Shown in pieces: positions 53,086 to 61,318 of a DNA stretch of 64,000 nt. This stretch comes from Ruminococcaceae bacterium FB2012. GTDB lineage: Bacteria > Bacillota > Clostridia > Oscillospirales > Ruminococcaceae. Positions within the stretch are counted from its first letter, which is position 1. Each line of letters starts with the position of its first letter. The notes beneath the pieces were generated by a model. It made no database searches. It was given only the letters and a program-made list of their open reading frames with translations, and was not told the DNA's origin. Where the stretch lies: positions 62,001 to 126,000 of the forward strand of contig FMXS01000009.1 of assembly GCA_900104495.1 (NCBI GenBank), given 5' to 3'. Made by a program: the position numbers and the translations under genes.

Positions 53086-54882
53086 TCAGAACAGGCTTTC
53101 CATTTCCTTTATCAGACTGCCGAAGAGCTTCAGCGCCTCGGTGACGGGCTTTTCCGTGGCCATGTCCACGCCTGCGCCCCGAAGCAGAGTTATGGGGTCA
53201 GCCGAGCATCCGCCGGATAGGAACCCGAGGTAATCCTTCACGGCTGTCTCGCCCTCGTTCAGTATACGCTGGGAGAGGGCTATCGCCGCCGAATATCCCG
53301 TGGCGTACTGGTAAACATAGTAGTCATAGTAGAAATGCGGGATCCGCGCCCACTCCAGCGCGATCTCCTCGTCAATGACGATGCCGTCCCCGAAATACTG
53401 CTTGTTCAGCTCGTAGTAGAGATCGTTGAGCACCTCCGCGGTGAGGCTCTCGCCCTGAGCGGCAAGCTCGTTTATTTTCAGCTCAAACTCCGCGAACATC
53501 GTCTGACGGTAAAGCGTGGTGCGGAACTGCTCCAGGAAGTAGTTGATAAGATAAGCCTTCTTCCGCTTGTCGGAGGTGTTTTTCAGCAGATACTGCATCA
53601 GCAGGGACTCGTTGCAGGTGGAAGCCACCTCCGCCACGAAGATCACATAGTCCGAATAGACCACGGGCTGATTCTTGTTGGACAGATAGGAGTGTATCGC
53701 GTGGCCCATTTCGTGAGCCAGCGTGAACATACAGTTCAGCGTGTCTTTGTGATTGAGCAGAACGTAGGGATGCACCCTCGCTCCCGCCGAATATGCCCCC
53801 GAGGTCTTGCCCTCGTTTTCGTAAACGTCTATCCAGCGCTCGTTAAAACCCTTGCGTATCAGCGAAAGATATTCCTCGCCCATGGGCGCCAGCGCCTTGA
53901 GGACAGTTTCCTTGGCCTCCTCGAAGCTGATCTTCATGTCAAGGTCGGACACTATCGGTGTGTAAAGGTCGTACATATGCAGTTCTTCAACGCCCATAAG
54001 CTTCTTGCGGAGCTTGACGTAGTCGTACATATACTCCATGTTCTCGTGGACGGCCTTTATCAGATTGCGATAGACCTCCACAGGCACTTCGTTTGCCGAA
54101 AGCGCCGCCTCCAGCGAGGACCCGTATCTGCGGGCCTTTGAGTAGAACTGTACGGCTTTCACCTGAGCGTTCAGCGTCGAGGCACAGGTGTTCTTGAACT
54201 TGTCGTAGGTGTGATACATCGACTCGAATGCGGACTTTCTCAGCACCCTGTCCGCCGACTGCACCAGCGGGATATAGGACCCGTGTGTCACCTGGTGTTT
54301 CTGTCCGTCCTTGTCCTCGGCATCCGGGAAACGCAGGTCGGCATCCGAGAACATATTAAAGATGTTTTCGGGGGACTGGCTCATTTCGCCCGCCAGCGCC
54401 ATAATGCGCTCCTCCGCCTCGGAAAGAACGTGGTCCTTTTTCAGACGGGTCCTGTCAAGGGCTCTTTTGTAGAGCTTCAGCTCCTCGCATTCGCCGTAGA
54501 ACCTTTCAAGGGTCTCCTCGGGGATAGCGATGATCTCGGGAGTTTCAAAGCTCCCCGCCGCGTTCAGATCAACAAAAGCATTGGTCACCTGACCCACCAT
54601 TCCCTGATAAAGGGCGTTGGCCGTGTCCTCGTCGGAACGGCGCTGAGCATAGTTGCCCAGGCTGTCCGCCAGCACCGAGATCTCGTCCGACAGCCGCAGG
54701 AAACTAAGCAGTGTATCGGCACTTTCGGCCAGCCTGCCCTTGTAGGCCTCTACCTTTTCGGGCATTCCCCGCAGTTTCTCCAGGTCGGCTTTCCAGGCCT
54801 CGTCCGAGGGATATATGTCCTCCAGCGCCCATTTGAATTCCTCCGGCACCTCGGACCTCTTCGGTATTCTCTCTTCGCTCAT
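53086..54882 (-). CDS. pepF: Oligoendopeptidase F (M3B zinc peptidase)
   Basis: 598 residues, the family norm. Zinc motif HEMGHAIHSY and the downstream FVAEVASTCNE (third ligand) are present. It hydrolyses short peptides in the cytoplasm. GGAGGAG ribosome site, own promoter, monocistronic. Confidence 0.96.
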   Translation of the reverse strand: MSEERIPKRSEVPEEFKWALEDIYPSDEAWKADLEKLRGMPEKVEAYKGRLAESADTLLSFLRLSDEISVLADSLGNYAQRRSDEDTANALYQGMVGQVTNAFVDLNAAGSFETPEIIAIPEETLERFYGECEELKLYKRALDRTRLKKDHVLSEAEERIMALAGEMSQSPENIFNMFSDADLRFPDAEDKDGQKHQVTHGSYIPLVQSADRVLRKSAFESMYHTYDKFKNTCASTLNAQVKAVQFYSKARRYGSSLEAALSANEVPVEVYRNLIKAVHENMEYMYDYVKLRKKLMGVEELHMYDLYTPIVSDLDMKISFEEAKETVLKALAPMGEEYLSLIRKGFNERWIDVYENEGKTSGAYSAGARVHPYVLLNHKDTLNCMFTLAHEMGHAIHSYLSNKNQPVVYSDYVIFVAEVASTCNESLLMQYLLKNTSDKRKKAYLINYFLEQFRTTLYRQTMFAEFELKINELAAQGESLTAEVLNDLYYELNKQYFGDGIVIDEEIALEWARIPHFYYDYYVYQYATGYSAAIALSQRILNEGETAVKDYLGFLSGGCSADPITLLRGAGVDMATEKPVTEALKLFGSLIKEMESLF

Positions 54883-54914
54883 AATGCTCCTCCTCGATTT
54901 ATGATGTCAATGCT

Positions 54915-54943
54915 ATTATATCACATCCTGTTTGATTTTTCAA
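54915..54943 (-). promoter_or_regulatory. Sigma-A promoter of pepF
   Basis: Minus strand TTGAAA (54943-54938), 17-bp spacer, TATAAT (54920-54915). Confidence 0.78.
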
Positions 54944-55016
54944 CTGCTGATGTGAAATGCATGACCCTTATTTTCGGCAATGCGGTGCATATTATGTTTT
55001 TCTGTGACGGATAAGC

Positions 55017-55054
55017 GCAAAAGCGGTGCGGGCGAAATGCCTGCACCGCTTTTT
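55017..55054 (-). terminator. Terminator of the small 55056 gene
   Basis: 15-bp stem with one G-T pair (55019-55033 with 55039-55053) directly after the stop; tail TTTTGCG on the minus strand. Confidence 0.75.
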
Positions 55055-55055
55055 G

Positions 55056-55310
55056 TTATCTCGGAAGAAAATTCGTCTGCCCGAAGGGGAAAACGTCTTT
55101 CAGCTCGTCGTATTCGCCGTCGGTCATGTTGCCTCCCCTCGGGTGGATGCCCGTCATCTCCGTGGAAGATGCCGCCCCCGAATCCAGCCCCGTGCGTATA
55201 TCCGGCGCATCGGGATCGTATGTCCCGGCTATGCGTTCCAGTTCAAGGTCCTTTTCATCGTCAAATACCGCTTCGGTGGGCTTAACGTGCTTTTTTCTGT
55301 TCTTGCTCAT
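55056..55310 (-). CDS. Small hydrophilic hypothetical protein
   Basis: 84 residues, strongly charged, no membrane segment, with a basic N-terminus (MSKNRKKHVKP) and a Gly/Asp-rich middle. AAAGGAG lies seven bases before ATG 55310 (an ATG at 55316 is too close to it), and a strong terminator follows the stop, so I believe it is a real gene. No family recognised. No clear promoter was seen in front of it. Confidence 0.6.
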   Translation of the reverse strand: MSKNRKKHVKPTEAVFDDEKDLELERIAGTYDPDAPDIRTGLDSGAASSTEMTGIHPRGGNMTDGEYDELKDVFPFGQTNFLPR

Positions 55311-55476
55311 GGTCATGCTCCTTTGCTTATTAGTAAGGATATTATTCCCGCAGGAGAAAGTAATATTCGTTTCTTAAAAAGCGGTGAATTTCAAAGAATG
55401 ATGCAGAAAACGCAAGAAATACAGAGCTAAATCGCCTAAATCGCCCTAAACGCCGCTTCTGTTCATAGGACTTAAC

Positions 55477-55505
55477 TTGCGGTTCAAGTGAACCTATGAT
55501 ATAAT
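55477..55505 (+). promoter_or_regulatory. Promoter of the DUF1836 cluster with palindrome in its spacer
   Basis: TTGCGG (55477-55482), 17-bp spacer, TATAAT (55500-55505). The perfect palindrome GGTTCAAGTGAACC (55481-55494) covers the end of the -35 and most of the spacer. An outer inverted pair TCATAGG (55463-55469) and CCTATGA (55493-55499) encloses it. This is the position used by MerR-type regulators. Confidence 0.65.
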
Positions 55506-55509
55506 CAAA

Positions 55510-55531
55510 GTATCGCAAGAGACAGCGATAC
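55510..55531. repeat. Inverted repeat at the predicted transcription start of the DUF1836 cluster
   Basis: Perfect 7-bp arms GTATCGC (55510-55516) and GCGATAC (55525-55531) with an 8-bp gap. A DNA operator or a 5' mRNA hairpin are both possible. Confidence 0.7.
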
Positions 55532-55631
55532 AAAACGACAAACAGATAGAAAAGCGAAAAGCAAAAAGAAAAAACGTGCAGAACAAAAAAGAGACGGCAG
55601 ACCGAGCACTACCGCAAAGGAGGTAACGGAT

Positions 55632-56198
55632 ATGATGCTTGATAAGCTGCCGGGAACGGCTCTCGATTTCGACGAGAGGGGCGCTTCAAACGCCTTCTCG
55701 GTCATCGCGCCTATACTCGACGCCACGGGCGGACTGACCCTCTCCCAGCTGGCGACCCTCACTGGCCTTGAAGGCTCCACGATCCAGAACTGGATCAAGC
55801 GGGGCTGGGTGGCTCCCACCGTGGGCAAGAAATACGGCGAGCGGCAGGTGGTGAGGATAATGCTCATCAACATCCTGCGGGGCACCATAAAGCTGGAGGA
55901 CATAGCCCGGCTCATGGAGTACATCAACGGCGAAGTGGACGACCTCAGCGACGACATCATGCATGACACCGAGCTTTATAACCTTATGTGCCAGATGCTC
56001 ACCGCAATGACCCGTGACAACCTCCACAGCCGTGAGGAGATCGACGAGGAGATTGAAAAGCGCCTTGACCGCTCCTTTGAGGGCGAGAACCGCAAAAGGC
56101 TGCGGCGGGTGCTTCTCATAATGATCCTCGGCTATCGGGCTTCCTATTACAGGCGTATGGCCGAGAACGAGTTTGCTGAGCTGGAGTACGAATACTGA
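55632..56198 (+). CDS. DUF1836 protein with MerR-like helix-turn-helix
   Basis: 188 residues. GLTLSQLATLTGLEGSTIQNWIKRGWVAP is a MerR-type helix-turn-helix start (shown here as a region of residues about 36-64), followed by a wing-like KKYGERQVVRIMLINILRG and a helical C-terminus, the pattern of the DUF1836 family of Clostridia. Likely a DNA-binding regulator. AAAGGAGG before ATG 55632. First of four co-oriented genes ending with an SPFH protein. Its own promoter carries symmetrical sites, so autoregulation is plausible. Confidence 0.82.
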   Translation: MMLDKLPGTALDFDERGASNAFSVIAPILDATGGLTLSQLATLTGLEGSTIQNWIKRGWVAPTVGKKYGERQVVRIMLINILRGTIKLEDIARLMEYINGEVDDLSDDIMHDTELYNLMCQMLTAMTRDNLHSREEIDEEIEKRLDRSFEGENRKRLRRVLLIMILGYRASYYRRMAENEFAELEYEY

Positions 56199-56209
56199 GG
56201 TGATGCGTT

Positions 56210-56569
56210 ATGACCGCACAGATAATTGCAGGTTCGGTATTCTTCGGACTTGCAGGACTTATGGTCCTGCTGGCGGTAAGGCACTTCAAATGCCGTGGAT
56301 ACTGCTTCAACAATGCCTACATCTGGGCATCCGGGGAGGAACGGGAAAAAGAGGACTTCACCCCGTATTACAGACAGTCGGGCGTGGTATTTCTGATGAT
56401 AGCCCTTTTGTCAGTGCTGGAGGGACTGTATATCATCCTTGCCTTCCGCCCCATAATTTTCGGTCAGATCGTTACAGTCGAGGCTATGGCATTCTATGCG
56501 GTAAGCTCGACGGTCAGGATCGGCAAAGTGAAGAAAAACAAAGAACAAAATAATAACACAGCGGAGTAA
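56210..56569 (+). CDS. Small membrane protein, DUF3784-like
   Basis: 119 residues with three hydrophobic segments. The central CFNNAYIWASGEEREKEDF and YYRQSGVVFLMI resemble the DUF3784 family (small Firmicutes membrane proteins). Function unknown. GAGGTG ribosome site; follows the regulator by 11 bp. Confidence 0.72.
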   Translation: MTAQIIAGSVFFGLAGLMVLLAVRHFKCRGYCFNNAYIWASGEEREKEDFTPYYRQSGVVFLMIALLSVLEGLYIILAFRPIIFGQIVTVEAMAFYAVSSTVRIGKVKKNKEQNNNTAE

Positions 56570-56572
56570 ATT

Positions 56573-56905
56573 ATGGCTGACGTTATCAAACTTAGAACAG
56601 ATACATTATTCAATATCAAGATGCTGGCGGAGGAATTGAAAGCCGGTCTTATGTCCAACTTTATATGCGAGGAACCCTCGTGCTGCGGGAATGCCGTTCT
56701 GCTGTGCTTTGAGCAGTATTATGTCAGAGTGAGCAACTTCGTTTCCCTGTCCGTGATGATCTCGCATGAACCGGACACCACAAGAGCCGTGATAGTCGGT
56801 TCCGGCGGAGGCACAGGAGTGCTGAACCTCTCGTGGGGGGCAAACAAGTCCATTGCCGAAAAGGCGGAGAAGGTCTTTCTTGACCGGGGATTTGTAAGAG
56901 AATAA
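56573..56905 (+). CDS. Small soluble protein, resembling DUF6054
   Basis: 110 residues, mixed alpha/beta, no signal or membrane segment. The pattern FEQYYVRVSNFVSLSVMISHE followed by GSGGGTGVLNLSWGA recalls the DUF6054 family of small Clostridia proteins, but this is from memory of the pattern. Starts three bases after the previous stop; function unknown. Confidence 0.6.
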   Translation: MADVIKLRTDTLFNIKMLAEELKAGLMSNFICEEPSCCGNAVLLCFEQYYVRVSNFVSLSVMISHEPDTTRAVIVGSGGGTGVLNLSWGANKSIAEKAEKVFLDRGFVRE

Positions 56906-56907
56906 AG

Positions 56908-56930
56908 TTGTTATCCGAGCAGGATAACAA
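56908..56930. repeat. Perfect inverted repeat before the SPFH gene
   Basis: TTGTTATCC (56908-56916), 5-bp gap, GGATAACAA (56922-56930). It has no T-tail, so it is not a standard terminator. It could be an operator, an mRNA stabiliser or a processing hairpin within the operon. Confidence 0.75.
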
Positions 56931-56952
56931 ATAAGTAAATGGAGGAAGAAAT

Positions 56953-57861
56953 ATGGAAAACAATGGATTCGTTGACATCAAGAACAAAAAGGGCAAGACC
57001 AAGGGCCCGATGATCGCGATCATCAGCATCATCGCCGTCCTTGCCGTGATAGTTGTCCTTTCGGCGGGAGCCATCGTTCCCGCAGGCTGCACCGGAGTTG
57101 TGGTAACTCTCGGCTCCGTATCCGACAGCACTTATTCAGAAGGCTTCCACCTGAAGATACCTTTCGTTCAGCAGGTGGAGATCGTCTCCAACAAGATCCA
57201 GGTCTACGAGACTGACGCCAGCGCCGTTTCCAAGGACCTTCAGACAGTTAATTCCAAGATCGCCGTTAACTTTCGCGTCCGCTCGGATGCCTCGGCTTCG
57301 ATCTATAAGAACATCGGCGCCGACTATCAGCAGGTAATTCTGATGCCTGCGGTGCAGGAGTCCATGAAGGCTATCAGCGCCAAGTACAACGCCGAACAGC
57401 TCATCACCAACCGCAATCAGGTGGGACAGGAGATCAAGGAACAGCTGGAATCCAAAGTCTCGGAGTACGGCATCCAGATCGAAAAGTTCAACATCGTGAA
57501 CTTTGATTTCTCTGCTGAGTTCAACAGCGCTATAGAGCAGAAGCAGGTAGCCGAGCAGAACCTGCTCAAGACCAAGACCGAGCAGGAGGAGCAGCTCGTC
57601 ATCGCCGATGCCGACGCTCAGAAGAAGATCAAGGCCGCCAACGCCGAAGCTGCCGCTATCAAGGCAAAGGCTGACGCTCAGGCTGATGCCAACAAGGTCA
57701 TCAGCGAGTCTCTGAACGACACTCTGCTGAAATATCAACTCCTTGAAAAGTGGGACGGCACCGTTCCAAAGGTGGCAGGTTCCGCCAATCCGCTGCTCAC
57801 TCTCGGCCTCGACGAGATCTCGGGGAACAATACCAACACCAACACCCCGAAGGCCGAATAA
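56953..57861 (+). CDS. SPFH/Band 7 (prohibitin/stomatin-like) membrane protein
   Basis: 302 residues. One N-terminal membrane helix (about 20-42), then an SPFH domain (about 45-215; YSEGFHLKIPFVQQVE, ALQ-type TVNSKIAVNFRVR) and an Ala/Glu/Lys-rich coiled coil (about 205-265). Such proteins form ring-like scaffolds in membranes and often work with proteases or small hydrophobic partners. Topology (which side the coiled coil faces) cannot be settled from sequence. GGAGGAA ribosome site; terminator follows. Confidence 0.9.
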   Translation: MENNGFVDIKNKKGKTKGPMIAIISIIAVLAVIVVLSAGAIVPAGCTGVVVTLGSVSDSTYSEGFHLKIPFVQQVEIVSNKIQVYETDASAVSKDLQTVNSKIAVNFRVRSDASASIYKNIGADYQQVILMPAVQESMKAISAKYNAEQLITNRNQVGQEIKEQLESKVSEYGIQIEKFNIVNFDFSAEFNSAIEQKQVAEQNLLKTKTEQEEQLVIADADAQKKIKAANAEAAAIKAKADAQADANKVISESLNDTLLKYQLLEKWDGTVPKVAGSANPLLTLGLDEISGNNTNTNTPKAE

Positions 57862-57892
57862 CAGGTCAACACCAATACTGTGCCATATATTT

Positions 57893-57924
57893 GCCCCGTG
57901 AGTTTTTCACGGGGCGCTTTTTTT
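57893..57924 (+). terminator. Terminator of the DUF1836-SPFH cluster
   Basis: 9-bp stem GCCCCGTGA/TCACGGGGC (57893-57901 with 57907-57915) and seven T. Confidence 0.87.
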
Positions 57925-57971
57925 GACTGCGGAAAACGAGCCCCGAGAGCATTAATTTTACAAAAAAACAC

Positions 57972-58000
57972 TTGCATAGACGCGCATTTTATTGTATAAT
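57972..58000 (+). promoter_or_regulatory. Sigma-A promoter of the 58041 gene
   Basis: TTGCAT (57972-57977), 17-bp spacer, TATAAT (57995-58000). Confidence 0.8.
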
Positions 58001-58040
58001 TATCTTTACGGAGACCGATCTTATCACGGGAGGTGTCTTT

Positions 58041-58751
58041 TTGAAGATAACTGTTATCCACGGCCAGAGCCATAAGGGCTCGACCTACCACATTGCCCGA
58101 ATGCTTACGGACAGGCTCGGCGGCGAAGTTACCGAGTTTATGCTCCCCCGGGATTTCAGCAGCTATTGCTGCGGATGTATCAACTGCTTTGAGGATGAAA
58201 CAAAGTGTCCCCACTATGCAAATCTTTCCCCGATAACCAAGGCTTTGGACGAAGCGGATGTCATCATCCTGGCAAGCCCCACCTATGTGCTCCACGCCAC
58301 GGGTTCTATGAAGAACCTGCTGGACCATTACGGCTGGCGCTTTATGGTCCACCGCCCGGAGGAGAAAATGTTCTCCAAGCAGGCCGTTGTCATTTCCACG
58401 GCTGCCGGAGCAGGCATGAAGGGCGCTATCAAGGATATGTCCGACAGTCTGTTATTCTGGGGAGTGCCGAAGATCTACAAGTACGGCGCCGCTGTTTTTT
58501 CCACCGACTGGGAGGGTGTCGCTCCCGGGATGAAGCGCAAGATCGAAAAGTCCATGGACAAGCTGGCGGATAAGATCTACAAGACCCAAGGACAAGTCAA
58601 GGTCGGTATCAAGACAAAGGGCCTTTTCCATGCGGTCCGCACTCTGCGGGTCTTTCTCGGAAAGGATTCCTGCACCGAGGCCGATATGCGCCTCTGGATG
58701 AAAAAGGGCTGGATAGACAAAAACCGCCCCTGGAAGAAAGTGTCCAATTGA
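58041..58751 (+). CDS. Flavodoxin-fold NAD(P)H-dependent oxidoreductase
   Basis: 236 residues, NADPH-dependent FMN reductase/flavodoxin-like fold. The start MKITVIHGQSHKGSTY contains the FMN phosphate loop; CCGCINCF and SPTYVLHATGSMKNLLDH are typical. I use TTG 58041, which has GGGAGG just upstream; no ATG is usable at this position. A Cys cluster (SSYCCGCINCFEDETKCPHY) could be a metal or redox site. Substrate unknown; galK begins 24 bp later. Confidence 0.82.
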   Translation: MKITVIHGQSHKGSTYHIARMLTDRLGGEVTEFMLPRDFSSYCCGCINCFEDETKCPHYANLSPITKALDEADVIILASPTYVLHATGSMKNLLDHYGWRFMVHRPEEKMFSKQAVVISTAAGAGMKGAIKDMSDSLLFWGVPKIYKYGAAVFSTDWEGVAPGMKRKIEKSMDKLADKIYKTQGQVKVGIKTKGLFHAVRTLRVFLGKDSCTEADMRLWMKKGWIDKNRPWKKVSN

Positions 58752-58775
58752 TCGTACATATAAGGAGGATATATC

Positions 58776-60017
58776 ATGCCTGTCCATACTCTTGAAGAAA
58801 TATACACGCCGGACGTGCTTACGATGCAGCAGCACCGCTATGCCGACGCTATGAACGAATTTGCAAAGCTTTACGGCTGCGAGCCCACCCGCATCTTTTC
58901 CGCCCCGGGACGTACCGAGGTAGGCGGGAACCATACCGACCACAACCACGGCAAGGTCCTTGCCGCAGGCGTTTCCCTTGACGTCATCGCTATGGTCATC
59001 CCCACCGAGGACGGCATCATTGAGGTCAAATCCGCAGGCTTCCCCGCCGATAAGGTAGACACCTCGGACCTCTCCGTCATCGCGGGCGAAGAGGGAACTT
59101 CCGCCGCTCTGATAAGAGGCGTGGCCGCAGGCTTCGCCAAGAACGGCCACAGTATCGGCGGCTTCAAGGCCTATACAACTTCCAACGTGCTGAAAGGCTC
59201 GGGACTTTCCTCGTCGGCTGCCTTTGAGGTGCTTATCGGAAACATCTTGAACGGCCTGTATAACGAACACAGCGTCTCTCCGGTGGAGATAGCCCAAATA
59301 TCCCAGTATGCCGAGAATGTGTACTTCGGCAAGCCCTCGGGCCTTATGGATCAGATGGCTTCTTCGGTGGGAGGCTTCATCACCATTGATTTTGCCGACC
59401 CCGCCAAGCCCGTTATCGAGGAGATAAACTTTGACCTCGCTTCGGCAGGCTTTAATCTCTGTATCGTGGACACCAAGGGCAGTCATGCCGACCTTACCCC
59501 CGAGTATGCCGCTATCCCCCAGGAGATGAAAGCCGTTGCCGGCTTCTTCGGCAGGGAAGTCCTTGGGGATATAACCAAGGAACAGCTTCTCGAAGCCCTC
59601 CCCGCTCTGAGGGAGAAGTTCAGCGACAGAGCCGTGCTCCGCGCTCTTCATTTCGCCGAAGAGAATCTCCGTGTGGAGGTGGAGAAACAGGCTCTCGCTT
59701 CAGGAGATCTTCCGGCCTTCCTTGATACAGTAAAGCGTTCGGGCAGGTCGTCATATATGTATCTCCAGAACGTATTCGCCGCCAGCGATCCTGCTCACCA
59801 GGGACTTTCGGTCGCTCTTTTTATCGCCGAGGACGTTCTGCAAGGCGAGGGAGCGTACCGCGTTCACGGCGGCGGCTTCGCCGGCACGATACAGGCTTTC
59901 GTTCCCGACAGCAGGCTTGAAGCCTTCAAGTCCGCAATGGAAAATGCCTTCGGTGAGGGCAGCTGCTATGTGCTGTCTATCAGACCCTTCGGCGGTACGG
60001 AAGTCAAAAAGTGCTGA
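58776..60017 (+). CDS. galK: Galactokinase
   Basis: GHMP kinase making galactose 1-phosphate. 413 residues. Substrate signature PGRTEVGGNHTDHNHGKVLA, ATP loop GSGLSSSAAFEVL and the C-terminal RVHGGGFAGTIQAFV are present. GGAGG ribosome site. galT and galE, the usual partners, are not in this window, so the Leloir pathway must be completed elsewhere. Confidence 0.96.
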   Translation: MPVHTLEEIYTPDVLTMQQHRYADAMNEFAKLYGCEPTRIFSAPGRTEVGGNHTDHNHGKVLAAGVSLDVIAMVIPTEDGIIEVKSAGFPADKVDTSDLSVIAGEEGTSAALIRGVAAGFAKNGHSIGGFKAYTTSNVLKGSGLSSSAAFEVLIGNILNGLYNEHSVSPVEIAQISQYAENVYFGKPSGLMDQMASSVGGFITIDFADPAKPVIEEINFDLASAGFNLCIVDTKGSHADLTPEYAAIPQEMKAVAGFFGREVLGDITKEQLLEALPALREKFSDRAVLRALHFAEENLRVEVEKQALASGDLPAFLDTVKRSGRSSYMYLQNVFAASDPAHQGLSVALFIAEDVLQGEGAYRVHGGGFAGTIQAFVPDSRLEAFKSAMENAFGEGSCYVLSIRPFGGTEVKKC

Positions 60018-60056
60018 TAAGTCCAAAAAATCGTACACATAATCAGAGGGAAAGCT

Positions 60057-60638
60057 ATGAAGATAAACAAGCTCGCGCTGGCAAAAAAGCAGCTTGAACA
60101 GATAAAAAAGCAGGGCGTGAAGGTGAAGTTCGCGGCCTGCGGCAAGGTGATGATCGACGGCCTGCCTTTTTCCTTCTCGGTCACGAGCGCGGGGGAAGCC
60201 TCCAATAAGGGCATAGTCGTGTCCTTTTCGGGGGAGCCCGTGGAAAACGGCAGCCTCGTCCTCGGGACCGTGGATATGCATTACACCCGTAACGGACGGG
60301 CTCACTCTCAGACCAAAAAGCTGGCCCGTATAGTCAAATCCGACGGCAAGCATATCTATCAGGCCAAGTTTACCGACGCCGTCCTTGAGGATGCTCAGTC
60401 CTCAAAGAAAAAAGCCGGCCCCGAAGAACTGTTGGCGGACATCGCTTCGGCCTACACCTTCAAAGTGACCCCGGAGTATAAACCGTCCGAGGATGCAGAG
60501 GTCATGGTGACTGTCTATCCCATTGCCGAGCCGCTTACCGGCCTTGCCGTGGAGTGGCGAAGCTGCACCTCCGACAAGGACTGGTTCGAGCATCACCCAG
60601 GGGCTCTGACCGCCCCGCCGAAACGCCGATTCAGATAA
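60057..60638 (+). CDS. Hypothetical soluble protein
   Basis: 193 residues, no signal or membrane segment, lysine-rich start and beta-rich middle. No family recognised. The ribosome site GAGGG lies upstream of ATG 60057, and it is 39 bp after galK and 11 bp before trmB, so it is probably part of the same transcript. Confidence 0.65.
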   Translation: MKINKLALAKKQLEQIKKQGVKVKFAACGKVMIDGLPFSFSVTSAGEASNKGIVVSFSGEPVENGSLVLGTVDMHYTRNGRAHSQTKKLARIVKSDGKHIYQAKFTDAVLEDAQSSKKKAGPEELLADIASAYTFKVTPEYKPSEDAEVMVTVYPIAEPLTGLAVEWRSCTSDKDWFEHHPGALTAPPKRRFR

Positions 60639-60649
60639 GGAGACATTCT

Positions 60650-61318
60650 ATGCGCATGAGACGTAAAAAGCACCTGGAGGAGCGCCTCGCAGAGTGCGGA
60701 GATATGATAATCTATATGGACCGTGAGGACCGCAACTATCAGGTCAAGGACACTGAGAACATCCTTGATCTGACCTCTCTTTTCGGCAATGACGCTCCCG
60801 TGGAGCTGGAGATAGGCTGCGGCAAGGGACAGTTCATCTGTGAGTTGGCACAGCGCTGCCCCGAGGTGAATTTCCTCGCAGTCGAAAAGGCCAGCAACGT
60901 CATCGTTGACGCTGCCAAAAAGGCAATATCCCTCGGGCTGAAAAACGTCCGTTTTCTCCGGGGCGGAGCCGAATACCTTGAAAGCTACATCCCCGCCGAA
61001 AGCATCGGACGCATCTATCTGAATTTCAGCTGTCCCTTCCCAAAGAAAAGCTATGCATCCCACCGGCTGACCCACAGGCGCTTTCTTGAGATCTATGACG
61101 TTCTGCTGAAGCCTCACGCCGAGATACATCAGAAGACCGATAACCGCAATTTCTTTGAGTTTTCCCTTGAAGAGTTTTCCGACTGCGGCTGGACGCTGAA
61201 AAACATATCCCTCGACCTTCACGCTTCGGACTTTGAGGGCAATATCGTCACCGAGTACGAGCAGCGATTCTCCGAGCAGGGCTTTCCGATCTACAGACTG
61301 GAGGCGTACCGCAAGTGA
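60650..61318 (+). CDS. trmB: tRNA (guanine46-N7)-methyltransferase with altered DPWPK motif
   Basis: 222 residues, SAM-dependent. SAM motif LEIGCGKGQFICELA and the C-terminal HQKTDNRNFFEFSLEEF match TrmB. The core motif normally reading SDPWPKKRHxKRRL here reads SCPFPKKSYASHRL, so the conserved Asp is Cys and the Trp is Phe. Start at ATG 60650 has AAGGAGA upstream; longer frame is not used. The stop overlaps the next gene as GTGA. Confidence 0.88.
   Translation: MRMRRKKHLEERLAECGDMIIYMDREDRNYQVKDTENILDLTSLFGNDAPVELEIGCGKGQFICELAQRCPEVNFLAVEKASNVIVDAAKKAISLGLKNVRFLRGGAEYLESYIPAESIGRIYLNFSCPFPKKSYASHRLTHRRFLEIYDVLLKPHAEIHQKTDNRNFFEFSLEEFSDCGWTLKNISLDLHASDFEGNIVTEYEQRFSEQGFPIYRLEAYRK

Larger units (their letters stand above)
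55317..55631. other. Intergenic region upstream of the DUF1836 regulator gene
   Basis: Besides the promoter and palindromes listed separately, it carries three near-perfect tandem copies of CTAAATCGC (55427-55435, 55436-55444 and CTAAACGC from 55446). The 55056 and 55632 genes diverge from here. Confidence 0.55.
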
